DNA of 64,000 nt, from the NCBI GenBank assembly GCA_943736015.1, contig OX031068.1, forward strand, positions 28,528,296-28,592,295. Reading direction: 5' to 3'. The stretch comes from Tridacna crocea. Lineage: Eukaryota; Mollusca; Bivalvia; Cardiida; Cardiidae. A program made the position numbers and the translations under genes. This document shows, piece by piece, positions 33,401 to 39,105 of this stretch (position 1 is the first letter of the stretch; every line of letters begins with the position of its first letter). The notes beneath the pieces were generated by a model. That model searched no databases. It was not told where the DNA came from and was given only the letters and a program-made list of their open reading frames with translations.

Positions 33401-36400
33401 AAAATTGCTATATCCTTGATTTGATCACTTCCTGCTTGTAAGCCAACTTTGAAAATAGAAAATATTGACAACAAAATTTCAAATGGCTTATTCACAATTA
33501 CTTTGAAGGATACTTTAACAATAACAAGCCTTTTTGAGGATCTCAATGTATTTCTAATGACATCAACCAGTTTAATCCTTTACCAAACAATCCCTGGTTT
33601 TTAAGCCCCAGAAGAAGAAGCCTTCTGAAAACATTGTGAGAAAAGGAGAAAATGCTGGTAACCAGCATTTTCTCCTTTTCACACAATGTTTTCTACCCTG
33701 ATGGAAACAAATTTCAATTTTTAAGTTACAGTTGACTTGCACAAAACAGAAAATTACATAGAAACAGATAGTGTCTTTTCGGATTAGCCTGTACACTTTA
33801 CACTAATGTCTAAATGCCCCTTTTTGTGTGCTGCAAGCCATATACTGTAACACAATTTTATAGAGACAGAAAGATGTACATACCTTAGATAATACTCTAG
33901 CTGCTGTTGAACCACTTACAGACTAAAAAGAAAAGAGCGTAATCAATTAAAGAGAGTGTATATTTTTCTAACCCTTTGCCAAACAACAAAAACTTCACAC
34001 TGTTCACAAATGAAAGTATCTGCCGACCACTACTGAAAAAGTCTGGTTATCTGCATTTCCCTTTTCTCCACTATGTTTTCTAAAGCTTTCTTTTTCAGGG
34101 TTGTCAATTTTCAACTGTTGACCCAATGACAAAATTTTAAAAGAGTCCGAGTTCAAAGAGAAATTAATCCATTACCACACAATCCCTACTTTTGACCACC
34201 TTGAGAAAGAAACCTTTAGAAAACATTGTGGGAAAAGGAGAAAATGCTGGATACTACCCTTTTCCCACAATGTTTTCTACCCTTCACAAAACTAATTTCA
34301 AATTTTCAATCACTTTTATTTTGTCATGAGCAAATGCTTTCGATTTGGACAAACCTTAAATTTTGTTGTTTGGTAATGAAGTAAATGTTGATTGATTGTA
34401 TGGTGTTTAACGCCATTTTCATCATTAATTCAATTAAATGGCAGTGGCCAGTGCACCTATCCATGTGTTAACCCTTTCACAAACAGCAAATTTTGGACTA
34501 GACCAATAGAAAGCATTTTGCAGATGACAAATTAACAGTTGCTGATGATGATTTTTCTATATGAAAGTGTTATCAGCATTTTCTCCTTTTCCCACAATGT
34601 TTTCAAAAGGCATCTATTCCTTACCTGTAAAAACCAGGAATTGTTTGGGACAGGGTTAAAAGAGTTTCTTTTACCAGTACTTCCCACAATTTTCATTTCA
34701 AGCCACTGGCTGCTTTCCCACATCATTGAAAAAAAATTGAATGTGGCTCAAACAAAAGGTATGAAACATTATGGAGGAAACACAGAAAATGCTGGTGACC
34801 AGCATTTTCTCCTTTGCTCAATATGTTTTCAAAAGTCCCTCTTCCCAGTGTCTGTAAAACTTGACTTGTTGTAAAAAGGTTCTGAAATACATACTTGAAT
34901 GTATAAAAAAAACTCACAAACACACAAAAATAAAAACATCAAATGTTTGAAATTTCCTACAGCAGAAATGTTTACAATCACTCTCTCTTGGCAGTTTTCT
35001 GATTCCGAAAAATATGTTTAACCACAGTTTTCAGAATTATCTCATGAATGTGAAATTACAAAACAGTGTGAATGGTCAAATACTGTTGTTAGTAATGATG
35101 ACACTTATTGTATCATTAATCTTTGTTTTCTTCGCAATAAACAGCTTATGTCCTGGAGAATCACATATTGTAAGAAAAAGAGTAGAAAATATTGTAGAAG
35201 ATGAAGAAAATGTTGGTTAAAGGCATTTACACCTTTTACCAGTATTTTATTTGATATACATTTTCCTCAAAGTCATTTAAAGTCAAGAGTGTTTTCATTG
35301 GTGTTTATTCATATTGAGAATATAATTGTCATCTGATACAAGGGTTAAAGTGACTGGCAAAAATTGTTTTAGGAGGGAATGATGCTTTAATGCTTTCCTA
35401 CACAAGCCTGAAAGAGAAGGCCTTTGAAAATGTTGTAGAGAAAGGAGACTATTTTGGCAACTAGTGTTTTCTCTTTTTCCTACATTATTAAATTGTACTC
35501 TATCAAAGACATCAATCATCATTTAAGCAATCATTATTCTATCATCTGCAAATTGTTTTAATTTGTTTAGGTCCAAAACCTTATTGTTTCATAACTCTAT
35601 ACTACACAATCCCAACTTACAATGACCTTGATAATGAAGCATTTTGAAAACATTTTAGGAAAAAGAGCATTTTTTTTCTTTTCCCACAATGTTTTCTACC
35701 CTTCCAAAAACAACTTTGTATTTTTGAGTCAATCTCATGGTTAATTTTTTGTCTGCAAATACTGTCAATTTGGACCAGTCCAAAATTTGGTAAAGAGTTA
35801 AGGAAAAAAATTATCATACTCTGAGAAAAGTTCTATTTCTTTCCAATCTATCTTGTCTCAGCTGATCCAGATCTGGCTGTTCTAAAGTAGTATCACTTTC
35901 AGTATTCAACTCTGGAAAACTCCTCTGGTCCATGGCATCAATATTCTGATTCCTGTTCAAGTCAACCTATTTAAAAAAAATCAAAGTATTGTTTATTCCA
36001 TATTTGTATCTGTTCATTATCAAATAACAAAAACTTGAAATGGTCCAAACTGAAAGCATATGTGAATTAGAGCTCCAGATAGGAGGGAGTGATGGTATTT
36101 TAAAGTCATTATTTCTCGTAGAAATCCTATGTTGTGGGTACTCATTAAAATTATCTCAATGAAACAGTTCCAATGAGTACCCACAACATAGGGATTATTG
36201 GAAAATAATGAATATCTTCATTCAATTTTGACATCAAAATCACTCCATCTGGAGTTCTGTGTAAATGATAATTTAGATCATAAGATGTAACTGGAATTAT
36301 CCTTTTTTGGCTGGGAAAAAAAAAAAAAAAAGAAAACATTGTGGGTAAAGAAGAAATGCTGTTTCCATGCATTTTCTCTTTGGTTTTTAATGATTTCAAA

Positions 36401-36889
36401 AGCTTTCTTTACAAGAATTGTTAAGACTTGGGATTGTGTTGTAAAGGATAAATAACTCTACAGGTATAATTTGCTAGTCCCTATCGCTCTCTCAATTTCA
36501 TATAACTCAAGTATCCCTTGAGTGTCAGAGTAGTCTTTAACTGTTCATATGTATGTCAAAAATAGTAAAGTAATTGAGCCATGCTCTGTGGAAGGGGGGC
36601 TTATTACATTTGCGAAAACTATTTTCTATATTTTGACATTTTCTGAATGTCAAAGGATAACTCTACCCCATGATTTAGCAAAGCGTTAGACAGAAAGGAG
36701 TTGATATATCTATAATTAGGTGATGTCATGCTTGATCTAACAGAGATGCATTAGGCCCTCTATTACCAGAGCATGGTTCAATTATAAGTAGTATTCATTT
36801 ATTGATGTAACCATCAACTGGAGAGGAACTATATAAGCTATAAGCTTACGTTCCAATCCTTTTCTTGTTTAAATTTATCTAAAATTAGT
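15339..36889 (-). CDS. IQ-motif protein gene, partial, minus strand
   Basis: In transcript order the exons are 36889-36850 (tentative), 35966-35820, 33922-33884, 33311-33198, 30804-30740 and 15419-15339. All have GT-AG ends and the phases agree at every junction (0/0/0/0, then 2). The combined product of about 160 residues has an acidic and polar segment (NTESDTTLEQPDLDQLRQDR), an IQ motif (IIIQKHWRRALARNIYV), then charged, helix-forming sequence (EEEEQKQRTRQQMEEGELLV, HELEVLLDDNKTTRRNAERR) likely to be coiled coil. IQ motifs bind calmodulin or EF-hand proteins. The layout recalls centrosomal or ciliary IQ proteins such as CEP97, but I cannot confirm a family. The last intron would be 15 kb, so internal exons may be missed. 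Start and stop codons are not found. Confidence 0.68.
15482..15682 (+). mobile_element. TTAA MITE, right half
   Basis: Starts within the right palindrome arm (CAGCATTTTCTCCTTTTCC); right end GGTAAAGAG with TTAA 15683-15686. Confidence 0.65.
15701..16510 (+). mobile_element. Element ending GGCCCTCTTG, copy 1
   Basis: Starts TTTTAGCTCCACTGACCC and ends CAGGGCCGTCATGGCCCTCTTG plus a T run, both shared with related copies at 19590-20210 and 45697-46980. It lacks a reading frame. A TTAA MITE right end lies inside it (GTGTGGTAAAGGG, TTAA 16460-16463). Confidence 0.7.
16553..17016. mobile_element. Two decayed TTAA MITEs
   Basis: Cores at 16562-16640 (GTAGGAAACTTTTTGTAAC..) and 16872-16925 (AAACATCATGGGAAAAAAAAG). 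The second keeps a right end GAAGTAAAGAATTAAG. Confidence 0.5.
17095..17400. repeat. Half copy of the TAGCGGGAG palindrome repeat
   Basis: Matches the right arm of 25020-25330: GCATTCTACAAATACA, TCTAATTTGGGCATTCTGGG, ATTCAGAGCTATGATCAGCA, AACAGGCCTG. The central palindrome is truncated. Confidence 0.65.
17461..17605 (+). mobile_element. TTAA MITE, exact right half
   Basis: Starts at the dyad (CTGGTAACCAGC) and runs to GGCAAAGCG, TTAA 17606-17609. The break at the palindrome centre suggests resolution of a hairpin. Confidence 0.78.
17835..18028 (+). mobile_element. TTAA MITE, subfamily A, right palindrome arm deleted
   Basis: TTAA 17831-17834 and 18029-18032. After GCTGGAAACCATGAC the arm reads straight into TTTCTACCC. 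Confidence 0.82.
18033..18207 (+). mobile_element. TTAA MITE, subfamily A, right end lost
   Basis: Shares TTAA 18029-18032 with the copy to its left. Palindrome intact; cut after TTGTTGTCTGCAA. Confidence 0.8.
18440..18830. repeat. Half copy of the TAGCGGGAG palindrome repeat
   Basis: Starts near the palindrome (TCTCCCATTAGATGGC) and ends GAAGAATATGACATGTGCAGA, matching the right end of the 23636-25347 element. Confidence 0.68.
19527..19585 (-). mobile_element. TTAA MITE, left fragment
   Basis: TAACTCTTCACCAAACGAC through GTCCAAATTGACC only, with GGTGACT duplicated. Confidence 0.5.
19590..20210 (+). mobile_element. Element ending GGCCCTCTTG-type, copy 2
   Basis: Internally repetitive: GGCCTGGGGCTACCAAAATT and related phrases recur about every 170 bp. 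Ends CAATACAGGGCCATCATGG then TCCTCTTG. Confidence 0.65.
20230..20400. repeat. SINE-like segment
   Basis: Contains CAGGTATTGAACCCACAATC, a box B-like phrase typical of tRNA-related repeats. No complete tRNA fold is visible. Confidence 0.4.
20405..20540 (+). mobile_element. TTAA MITE, right half
   Basis: CAAGTATTTTCTCC onward to TGGTAATTAGCTG. Confidence 0.55.
20613..20832 (-). mobile_element. TTAA MITE, subfamily A
   Basis: Left flank ATAA (mutated TTAA); right TTAA 20833-20836. Palindrome right arm partly changed (CCTTTTAAAACAATG). Confidence 0.83.
20837..21056 (+). mobile_element. TTAA MITE, subfamily A
   Basis: Abuts the previous copy at TTAA 20833-20836. Left end TCTTTTACC; core GGTGACCAGC; right end GTGGGAAAGAA. 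Confidence 0.8.
21060..21281 (-). mobile_element. TTAA MITE, subfamily A
   Basis: Right TTAA 21282-21285. The dyad reads GCTAGCTACCAGTG. Confidence 0.78.
21297..21412 (+). mobile_element. TTAA MITE, left half
   Basis: ACCAATCAAACCTGTG through the palindrome; right arm missing after CCCACATTC. Confidence 0.55.
21464..21646 (-). mobile_element. TTAA MITE, diverged
   Basis: CTCTTTATTAGATGAC left; GGATTGTTTGGTAAAGG right; dyad decayed (GATCATCAGC). Confidence 0.6.
21679..21870. repeat. AGNTCCAGATAGGAGGG palindromic repeat, copy 1
   Basis: About 190 bp with TCCAGATAGGAGGGA at left and TCCCTGTATCTGGAG at right. The central hairpin pairs CCCTATGTTGTGGGTACTC with GAGTACCCATAACATAGGG. Other copies at 36069 and 45234. 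Confidence 0.85.
22045..22268 (-). mobile_element. TTAA MITE, subfamily A
   Basis: ACTCTTTACCACAATTAAGC left; GTGGTAATGAG right; palindrome mostly intact (GCTGGATACCAGC). Confidence 0.78.
22523..22688 (+). mobile_element. TTAA MITE, right arm truncated
   Basis: Left CTCTTTACAACACAATCCC; right TTAA 22689-22692 follows TTTTAAGGG directly. Confidence 0.7.
22693..22850 (-). mobile_element. TTAA MITE, left half
   Basis: CTCTCTACCAAATGACC through the palindrome (GGTAACAAGC), then unrelated sequence. Shares TTAA 22689-22692. Confidence 0.65.
23337..23513 (+). mobile_element. TTAA MITE, palindrome right arm deleted
   Basis: CACTATCCTAACTTTTAAC left end; ACTGGTAACC joins directly to CTGCTGGAAACAAATTTC; right TTAA 23514-23517. 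Confidence 0.75.
23636..25347. mobile_element. Palindromic element with TAGCGGGAG dyad, split by a mariner-type transposon
   Basis: The left arm is 23636-23675 plus 24695-24998, the right arm about 25020-25347. Paired ends are GCGCATGTCATATT and AATATGACATGCGC; the central pair is CATCTAGCGGGAG and CTCCCGCTAGATGG around 25009. Without the insert it is about 690 bp. Half copies lie at 17095 and 18440. Confidence 0.87.
23676..24694 (-). mobile_element. Tc1/mariner-type transposon, defective, TA target duplication
   Basis: A 1,019 bp element between TA 23674-23675 and TA 24695-24696. Terminal inverted repeats of roughly 225 bp begin (A/C)AGGGTGTCCGGAAAGTAAGG. The minus strand keeps transposase-like pieces in broken frames: ERAAPHTSKSVVDFLYD (24290-24200), resembling the QDGAPxHT region, and SPNLNFNLHDFLLCSVLKSK, resembling SPDLNPxDFFLWG.LKSK. 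The frames are interrupted and most of the transposase is missing. It is nested in the palindromic element 23636-25347. Confidence 0.87.
25795..25852. repeat. ACATAC-rich microsatellite
   Basis: Imperfect (ACATAC)n with interruptions. Confidence 0.7.
25950..26165 (+). repeat. tRNA-derived SINE
   Basis: Box A-like TGGCTCAGTTGTAAAGTGG and box B-like ACATTTGATCCATT, with GTGGGACTCATAA duplicated between them, then a 3' part ending ATGTTGAAAGTGCCATCAAA. Pol III boxes are the basis for the strand. Confidence 0.65.
26640..27165. promoter_or_regulatory. CpG-enriched, MITE-free stretch; candidate promoter
   Basis: CpG is rare in this window but dense here (TTTCGCGGACTTGCGG, TCGTTTCCGG, GATTTTCGATATCCG, TTTCGATCGTCAGCCGG). 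No TTAA MITE lies within it. A minus-strand ATG (ACAATGGCGG) opens 22 codons. This suggests an unmethylated promoter or 5' exon, but no gene can be anchored. Confidence 0.3.
27168..27340 (+). mobile_element. TTAA MITE, left end lost
   Basis: GGAAGAGGTCCTTTGAAATC start; palindrome left arm mutated (GAAAAACCAACATTTTC); right end GGTAAAGAGCTAA. Confidence 0.6.
27444..27664 (+). mobile_element. TTAA MITE, subfamily C, complete
   Basis: TTAA 27440-27443 and 27665-27668. Core GGCAAAAGGTGAAATTGCTC / GAGCAATTTCACCTTTTGCC pairs along its full length. Arms unique to C include CTCCATAGATACTCATTTC and ATCCTTGCTGTTATTTAGGG. Confidence 0.93.
27669..27822 (-). mobile_element. TTAA MITE, left end lost
   Basis: Starts in the left arm (TGGCAAAATTTGTCTTTTAC) next to the C copy; ends GTGGTATAGGG. 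Confidence 0.68.
27832..28054 (-). mobile_element. TTAA MITE, subfamily A, complete
   Basis: Left flank CTAA 27828-27831, right TTAA 28055-28058. Contains GGCTCAAATGGTGCAATTG, an arm variant shared with the copy at 43454. Confidence 0.88.
28055..28411. other. Spacer, no feature seen
   Basis: One plus-strand frame is open for about 70 codons across 28199-28435, but it lacks splice support and runs into MITE sequence. Confidence 0.3.
28412..28498 (+). mobile_element. TTAA MITE, exact left half
   Basis: CTCTTTACCAAACAATCCC to GGAGAAAATGCTGG, cut at the dyad, mirroring the right-half copy at 17461. Confidence 0.78.
28500..28980. other. Spacer with overlapping chance frames
   Basis: Several frames of 60-110 codons overlap on both strands. 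None has a convincing exon boundary or recognisable peptide. Confidence 0.3.
28984..29061. repeat. ACCAACCATTCTTGA palindromic repeat, left half
   Basis: CTGGGTCCATACTTACC to ACAACTTCTGATTGGC, stopping before the dyad. Full copies at 49821 and 58592. Confidence 0.7.
29125..29340 (-). mobile_element. TTAA MITE, diverged
   Basis: CCCTTTCCCACAAAAC left; GGTAAAGAGTTCAA right; palindrome right arm good, left arm mutated. Confidence 0.68.
29674..30624 (-). mobile_element. AAAGGTGG-end repeat, copy 2, with nested TATACCCCC-type repeat
   Basis: AAAGGTGGGAATTTTGAC at left and AAATCTGAAGGGCCACCTTT at right. About 430 bp of foreign sequence sits inside at about 29718-30149. Confidence 0.82.
29718..30149. 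mobile_element. TATACCCCC-type element, copy 1 (nested)
   Basis: GATACCCCCGCCAGC near its left and TTTTGCGGGGGTATA at its right end; contains AAGTTCAAGGGGAGATAATT. Shares sequence with 52861-53153. An inner hairpin pairs AACTTGTGGGGTTGAATCG with GCAACCCCACAAGTT. Confidence 0.72.
30740..30804 (-). CDS. IQ-motif gene, charged coiled-coil exon
   Basis: A 65 bp exon, acceptor tcatctacag and donor GAAAA/gtaaga, encoding EEEEQKQRTRQQMEEGELLV followed by E. It leaves in phase 2. The E/K/Q/R-rich content fits a helix following the IQ motif. Confidence 0.68.
31284..31500. repeat. Segmental duplication, unit 1
   Basis: About 217 bp matching 34547-34762: half a subfamily B MITE plus unique sequence containing CTGGCTGCTTTCCCACATCA and AATGTGGCTCAAACAAAAGG. 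Confidence 0.85.
31880..32060. repeat. SINE-like repeat
   Basis: GATTGCTTGATTCCCTGGTC and CCAGGATTTATGACAGTCAC with a CCAGTGGCTTGGAAAG tail, comparable to 8265-8510. Confidence 0.45.
32265..32445 (-). mobile_element. TTAA MITE, flanked by a 70 bp direct repeat
   Basis: Core palindrome intact (GCTGGTTTCCAGC). The phrase GTTAGGCACCTATCAAAC and about 50 bp after it occur on both sides (32193-32262 and 32465-32535), far longer than a TTAA duplication, so a separate duplication event is involved. Confidence 0.75.
32540..32950. other. Spacer, no feature seen
   Basis: Within the intron between the 33198 and 30740 exons of the IQ-motif gene; one CAGGCTGAC-like remnant near 32855-32880. Confidence 0.35.
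32957..33156 (+). mobile_element. TTAA MITE, palindrome right arm deleted
   Basis: TTAA 32953-32956 and 33157-33160. Lies 38 bp past the donor of the IQ exon. Confidence 0.82.
33198..33311 (-). CDS. IQ-motif gene, exon carrying the IQ motif
   Basis: A 114 bp exon of 38 codons, acceptor ttctcatatag and donor ATGAAG/gtatga. The peptide contains VQKSAAIIIQKHWRRALARN. This matches the IQ pattern (I-Q-x3-R-[G/R]-x3-R-x2-Y), with R in place of the usual G. Calmodulin-family binding is established for this motif class; binding here is inference. Confidence 0.78.
33576..33735 (+). mobile_element. TTAA MITE, right end lost
   Basis: TTAA 33572-33575; left CCTTTACC and palindrome with centre GGTAACC; cut after AGTTACAGTTG. 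Confidence 0.78.
33884..33922 (-). CDS. IQ-motif gene, 39 bp micro-exon
   Basis: Acceptor cttttcttttttag with a strong pyrimidine tract, donor TCTAAG/gtatgt. It encodes 13 residues (SVSGSTAARVLSK), phase 0 to phase 0. It would go unnoticed alone; its support is the strong splice sites and exact phase fit between the 35820 and 33198 exons. Confidence 0.65.
33969..34166 (-). mobile_element. TTAA MITE remnants
   Basis: Two left-arm fragments (33969-34122 and 34124-34163) around a shortened dyad. Confidence 0.55.
34168..34382 (+). mobile_element. TTAA MITE, subfamily A
   Basis: TTAA 34164-34167; right flank mutated to GTAAA. Palindrome partly deleted (GCTGGATACTACCCTTTTCC). Confidence 0.8.
34472..34655 (-). 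mobile_element. TTAA MITE, subfamily B, left palindrome arm deleted
   Basis: TTAA 34468-34471 and 34656-34659. Part of the duplicated segment 34547-34762. Confidence 0.82.
34547..34762. repeat. Segmental duplication, unit 2
   Basis: Partner of 31284-31500 in direct orientation, 3.26 kb apart. The two units flank the 33198 and 33884 exons of the IQ-motif gene. Confidence 0.85.
34765..35590. mobile_element. Three decayed TTAA MITEs
   Basis: Cores at 34780-34830, 35180-35240 and 35420-35490 in decreasing order of quality; terminal repeats mostly lost. Confidence 0.5.
35597..35797 (+). mobile_element. TTAA MITE beside an exon
   Basis: CTCTATACTACACAATCCC left; GGTAAAGAG and TTAA 35798-35801 right. 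Left palindrome arm deleted. The exon donor is at 35819, 18 bp away. Confidence 0.8.
35820..35966 (-). CDS. IQ-motif gene, exon encoding an acidic polar segment
   Basis: A 147 bp exon of exactly 49 codons, acceptor ttttttaaatag and donor CTCAGA/gtatga. It encodes a hydrophilic segment including SFPELNTESDTTLEQPDLDQ then LRQDRLERNRTFLR. No stop occurs in frame, and base composition is clearly less AT-biased than its flanks. A MITE ends 18 bp past the donor. Confidence 0.72.
36012..36452 (-). mobile_element. TTAA MITE split by the AGCTCCAGATAGG palindromic repeat
   Basis: Left fragment 36012-36066 (CATTATCAAATAACAAAAAC) and right fragment from 36262 (AAAACATTGTGGGTAAAG to GTTGTAAAGGATAAA) belong to one copy; the insert occupies 36069-36258. 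Confidence 0.68.
36069..36258. repeat. AGCTCCAGATAGGAGGG palindromic repeat, copy 2 (nested)
   Basis: AGAGCTCCAGATAGGAGGG at left, CCATCTGGAGTTCT at right. Central hairpin CCTATGTTGTGGGTACTC / GAGTACCCACAACATAGG. Confidence 0.85.
36560..36790. repeat. Degenerate relative of the CAGGCTGAC repeat
   Basis: Shares GAGCCATGCTCTGTG and CATTAGGCCCTCTATTACC flanks with 48955-49180; the inner palindrome is lost. Confidence 0.4.
36850..36889 (-). CDS. IQ-motif gene, tentative upstream exon
   Basis: This 40 bp exon has acceptor gattacatag and donor GAAC/gtaagc, with a frame reading LILDKFKQEKDWN. It enters in phase 2 and leaves in phase 0, which fits the next exon. It is short and could be chance. A MITE begins 31 bp upstream of it on the minus strand. 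Confidence 0.4.
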
Positions 36890-36920
36890 CTATGTAATCA
36901 TATGAATAAACTATGTTTAA

Positions 36921-37141
36921 CCCTTTATCAAACAATCCCTGGTTTTTACGACCCTGAGATAAAAGCCTTTTGAAAACATTGTGGGAAAAGGAGAAAATGC
37001 TGGTAACCAGCATTTTCTCCTATTCCCACAATGTTTTCTTCCCTGCTGGAAACAAATTTCAACTTTTGAGTTACATTTATTTTATCGTCTGCAAGTGCTT
37101 TTAATTTGGACCAGTCTAAAGTTTTCTCATTTGGTAAAGGG
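36921..37141 (+). mobile_element. TTAA MITE, subfamily A, complete
   Basis: TTAA 36917-36920 and 37142-37145; ends CCCTTTATC / GGTAAAGGG; palindrome with centre GGTAACC, one arm change (CCTATTCCC). Confidence 0.92.
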
Positions 37142-37348
37142 TTAAACTAGTCTAGAGTTGCAGGCTAGAATCCCATCTTTGCCAAGTTCTTTCCCACAAG
37201 TGATGATAGTCTTTCCTGAGGATCTATTCATCTTTTACAGCTTAACCCTTTCCCAAATGACAAATTTTTGGACTAGACCAAATTGAAAGCATTTGCAGAC
37301 GATAATTCAACTCTTGCTGAAAAGATGATTTCTGTCTATGATAGGGTA

Positions 37349-38773
37349 GAGCAAGGTACCCTATTATCGACACGTTAAGCACTCCAACGTGAATTTCGGC
37401 ACACAATACGTTTTTCCGATCGGAAAACAACCTTGTTTATAAAGCAAGATTTCATTGGATATTTCATGCCATGACAAGGTTCATACGAAGAAAACTCATC
37501 CAATGAAATGCCTTGAAACAGCTACACTCAATTTTGTGGAATTCAAAAAAGGTTCCTATCATCGACACCATTCAACTCCTATTATCGACACCCACAAGAA
37601 TCCATTACAAAACAGTTTAACCCCTTTCCATCATCATTTATTTCATGATTTTGTAGCCTACAAATGCTTTCAAGTCAGTCTAGTCCAAAATTTTGCCGTC
37701 AGGTAAAGAGCTAGATCAGTAATTTACGTTAATTCCAAAACAAAGTTCAATTGTATTTAAACAGCCGTTCTACCTCATTGAAACATCTTTTAACAAAAAT
37801 GTTACCTGCCAGGACCCTGTTTAATTAATATAATTACGTACAAATTTGCGCAACTACAGTCTGGCGACACAATTCTGTCACAAGATACGAGACAACTATC
37901 ATGCTTAGCCTACTTTTGAAAACTATTGTGACAAATCAAAGTTTCCTGAAAGTTTGACCTACATAAGATGAAAAGATACAATTTCCAGGAAACTTTGATT
38001 TGTCGCAATAGTTTTTTTTTAAATAATCATGATAGTTATCTCCTGGTGCTGCTCAGATTGATACCAGTGCTATGATATGCTTACATAAAACTTAGACAAA
38101 TTTTGTTTGTAACTACCGTAGTAAAATGAGGCCTAGCTGAAGCGAGGTAATACTTTACACTTTTGATGGGAAGAAATCTCCACTGATACTCAAATCAGTG
38201 ACACATTGGACAGACAAATTCACATTTTTCCCTTTCATCCTCATATGGTGGCTCGTATTCTGGGCGATGTGGGCACATGAAACGCCGCCGTGTATCGCAT
38301 ATTTCACATATAACCCAACAGGATGGATGCCGGTCTCCCTTGCACCATACTGGACACATGTCACAGAGGGGTGTCGATAATAGGAAAGTGATGTTAATAC
38401 CATAACCTATTATCAACACCCTCAATATTTGCCAAACAGAGCGTGATTATAACTTAAAACAAGTAGACAGAGGTATAACAGGACATTTACATCCAAAAAA
38501 ATTCAATAATGCATGTTTTACAGCTTGATTTACAACATGGTGTACCTATAAAAAATCATGTCACCTTAGCCAGGTCTGTAAGAACGCCGACAAAAACGCA
38601 AAATTTTTCTTTTCTTGTTTATACACATTCCAAAATGGCACCGACGAAGTAAAACATGTGTGACATCATTATTAAACTTCCCGATGTAATTAGATGACAT
38701 AATAATTATATGTAAACAGAGAAATGCTGCAGTGTCGATGATAGGAGAGGGTCGAAGTTAGGAGACATTGCTC
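37349..38773. mobile_element. TA-flanked 1.4 kb element with repeated CCTATTATCGACACC motif
   Basis: 1,425 bp with ends GAGCAAGGTACCCTA and (reverse) GAGCAATGTCTCCTA, flanked by TA 37347-37348 and 38774-38775. The motif CCTAT(T/C)ATCGACAC occurs near 37359, 37555, 37578 and 38406 (one base changed) on plus, and near 38370 and 38733 on minus. Subterminal repeated motifs of this type are often transposase-binding sites; that is inference. It also holds a hairpin (GACAAATCAAAGTTTCCTG / CAGGAAACTTTGATTTGTC at 37935-38010), a MITE right fragment at 37617-37712 and a cysteine-rich frame. TA duplication fits a Tc1/mariner-type mechanism. Confidence 0.82.
38195..38390 (-). CDS. Cysteine-rich reading frame inside the 1.4 kb element
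   Basis: An open frame on minus ending at TGA 38195-38197 with 10 cysteines in about 55 residues. They are arranged C-x2-C-x3-C, then two similar blocks (CWVICEIC and CEFVCPMCH), suggesting a zinc-binding fold. No in-frame ATG is suitably placed, so it is a fragment, an exon or a relic. Captured host sequence or part of a lost transposase are both possible. I do not recognise the family. Confidence 0.35.
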
Positions 38774-38901
38774 TAGAAAACATTGTGGGAAAAGGAGAAA
38801 ATGCTGGTTACCAGCATTTTCTCCTTTTCCCACTATGTTTTAAAAAGGCTACTATTTCACACCCGTAAAAACCAGGGATTGTTTGGGAAAGGGTTAACGT
38901 G

Positions 38902-38983
38902 GTTTTCAGTCACTTTTTTTTTTGTCATCTGCAAATGCTTTCAATTCGGACCGGTCTAAAATTTTGTCGTTTGGTAAAGAGTA
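38902..38983 (+). mobile_element. TTAA MITE, right-arm fragment
   Basis: TTTTCAGTCACTTT to GGTAAAGAGTAAA only; abuts the TTAA of the preceding copy. Confidence 0.65.
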
Positions 38984-39105
38984 AAATAAAAGAATTTCAG
39001 AGACAATTGTACCGATTGAGCCAATTTCAAATAGCTGATTGCAAATGTTTTAAAATACCAGTTTTAAAACTTAGTAAGCTTTACCGATTAGTATTTAGAT
39101 TTTCA

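Larger units (their letters stand above)
37246..38893 (-). mobile_element. TTAA MITE, subfamily B, interrupted by a 1.4 kb element
   Basis: Outer TTAA 37242-37245 and 38894-38897. The two halves (to GGGTA 37348; from TAGAAAACATTG 38774) rejoin exactly to the subfamily B consensus. Palindrome intact at 38777-38840. Confidence 0.93.

Noticed and set aside
33211-33546. 111-codon minus-strand frame overlapping the IQ exon
   Set aside because: It is a shadow in a different frame running through the intron; the IQ exon in the other frame has splice and motif support.
35160-35220. Host exon at GAAAAAGAGTAGAAAATATTG..
   Set aside because: Aligns with a decayed MITE palindrome arm rather than coding sequence.
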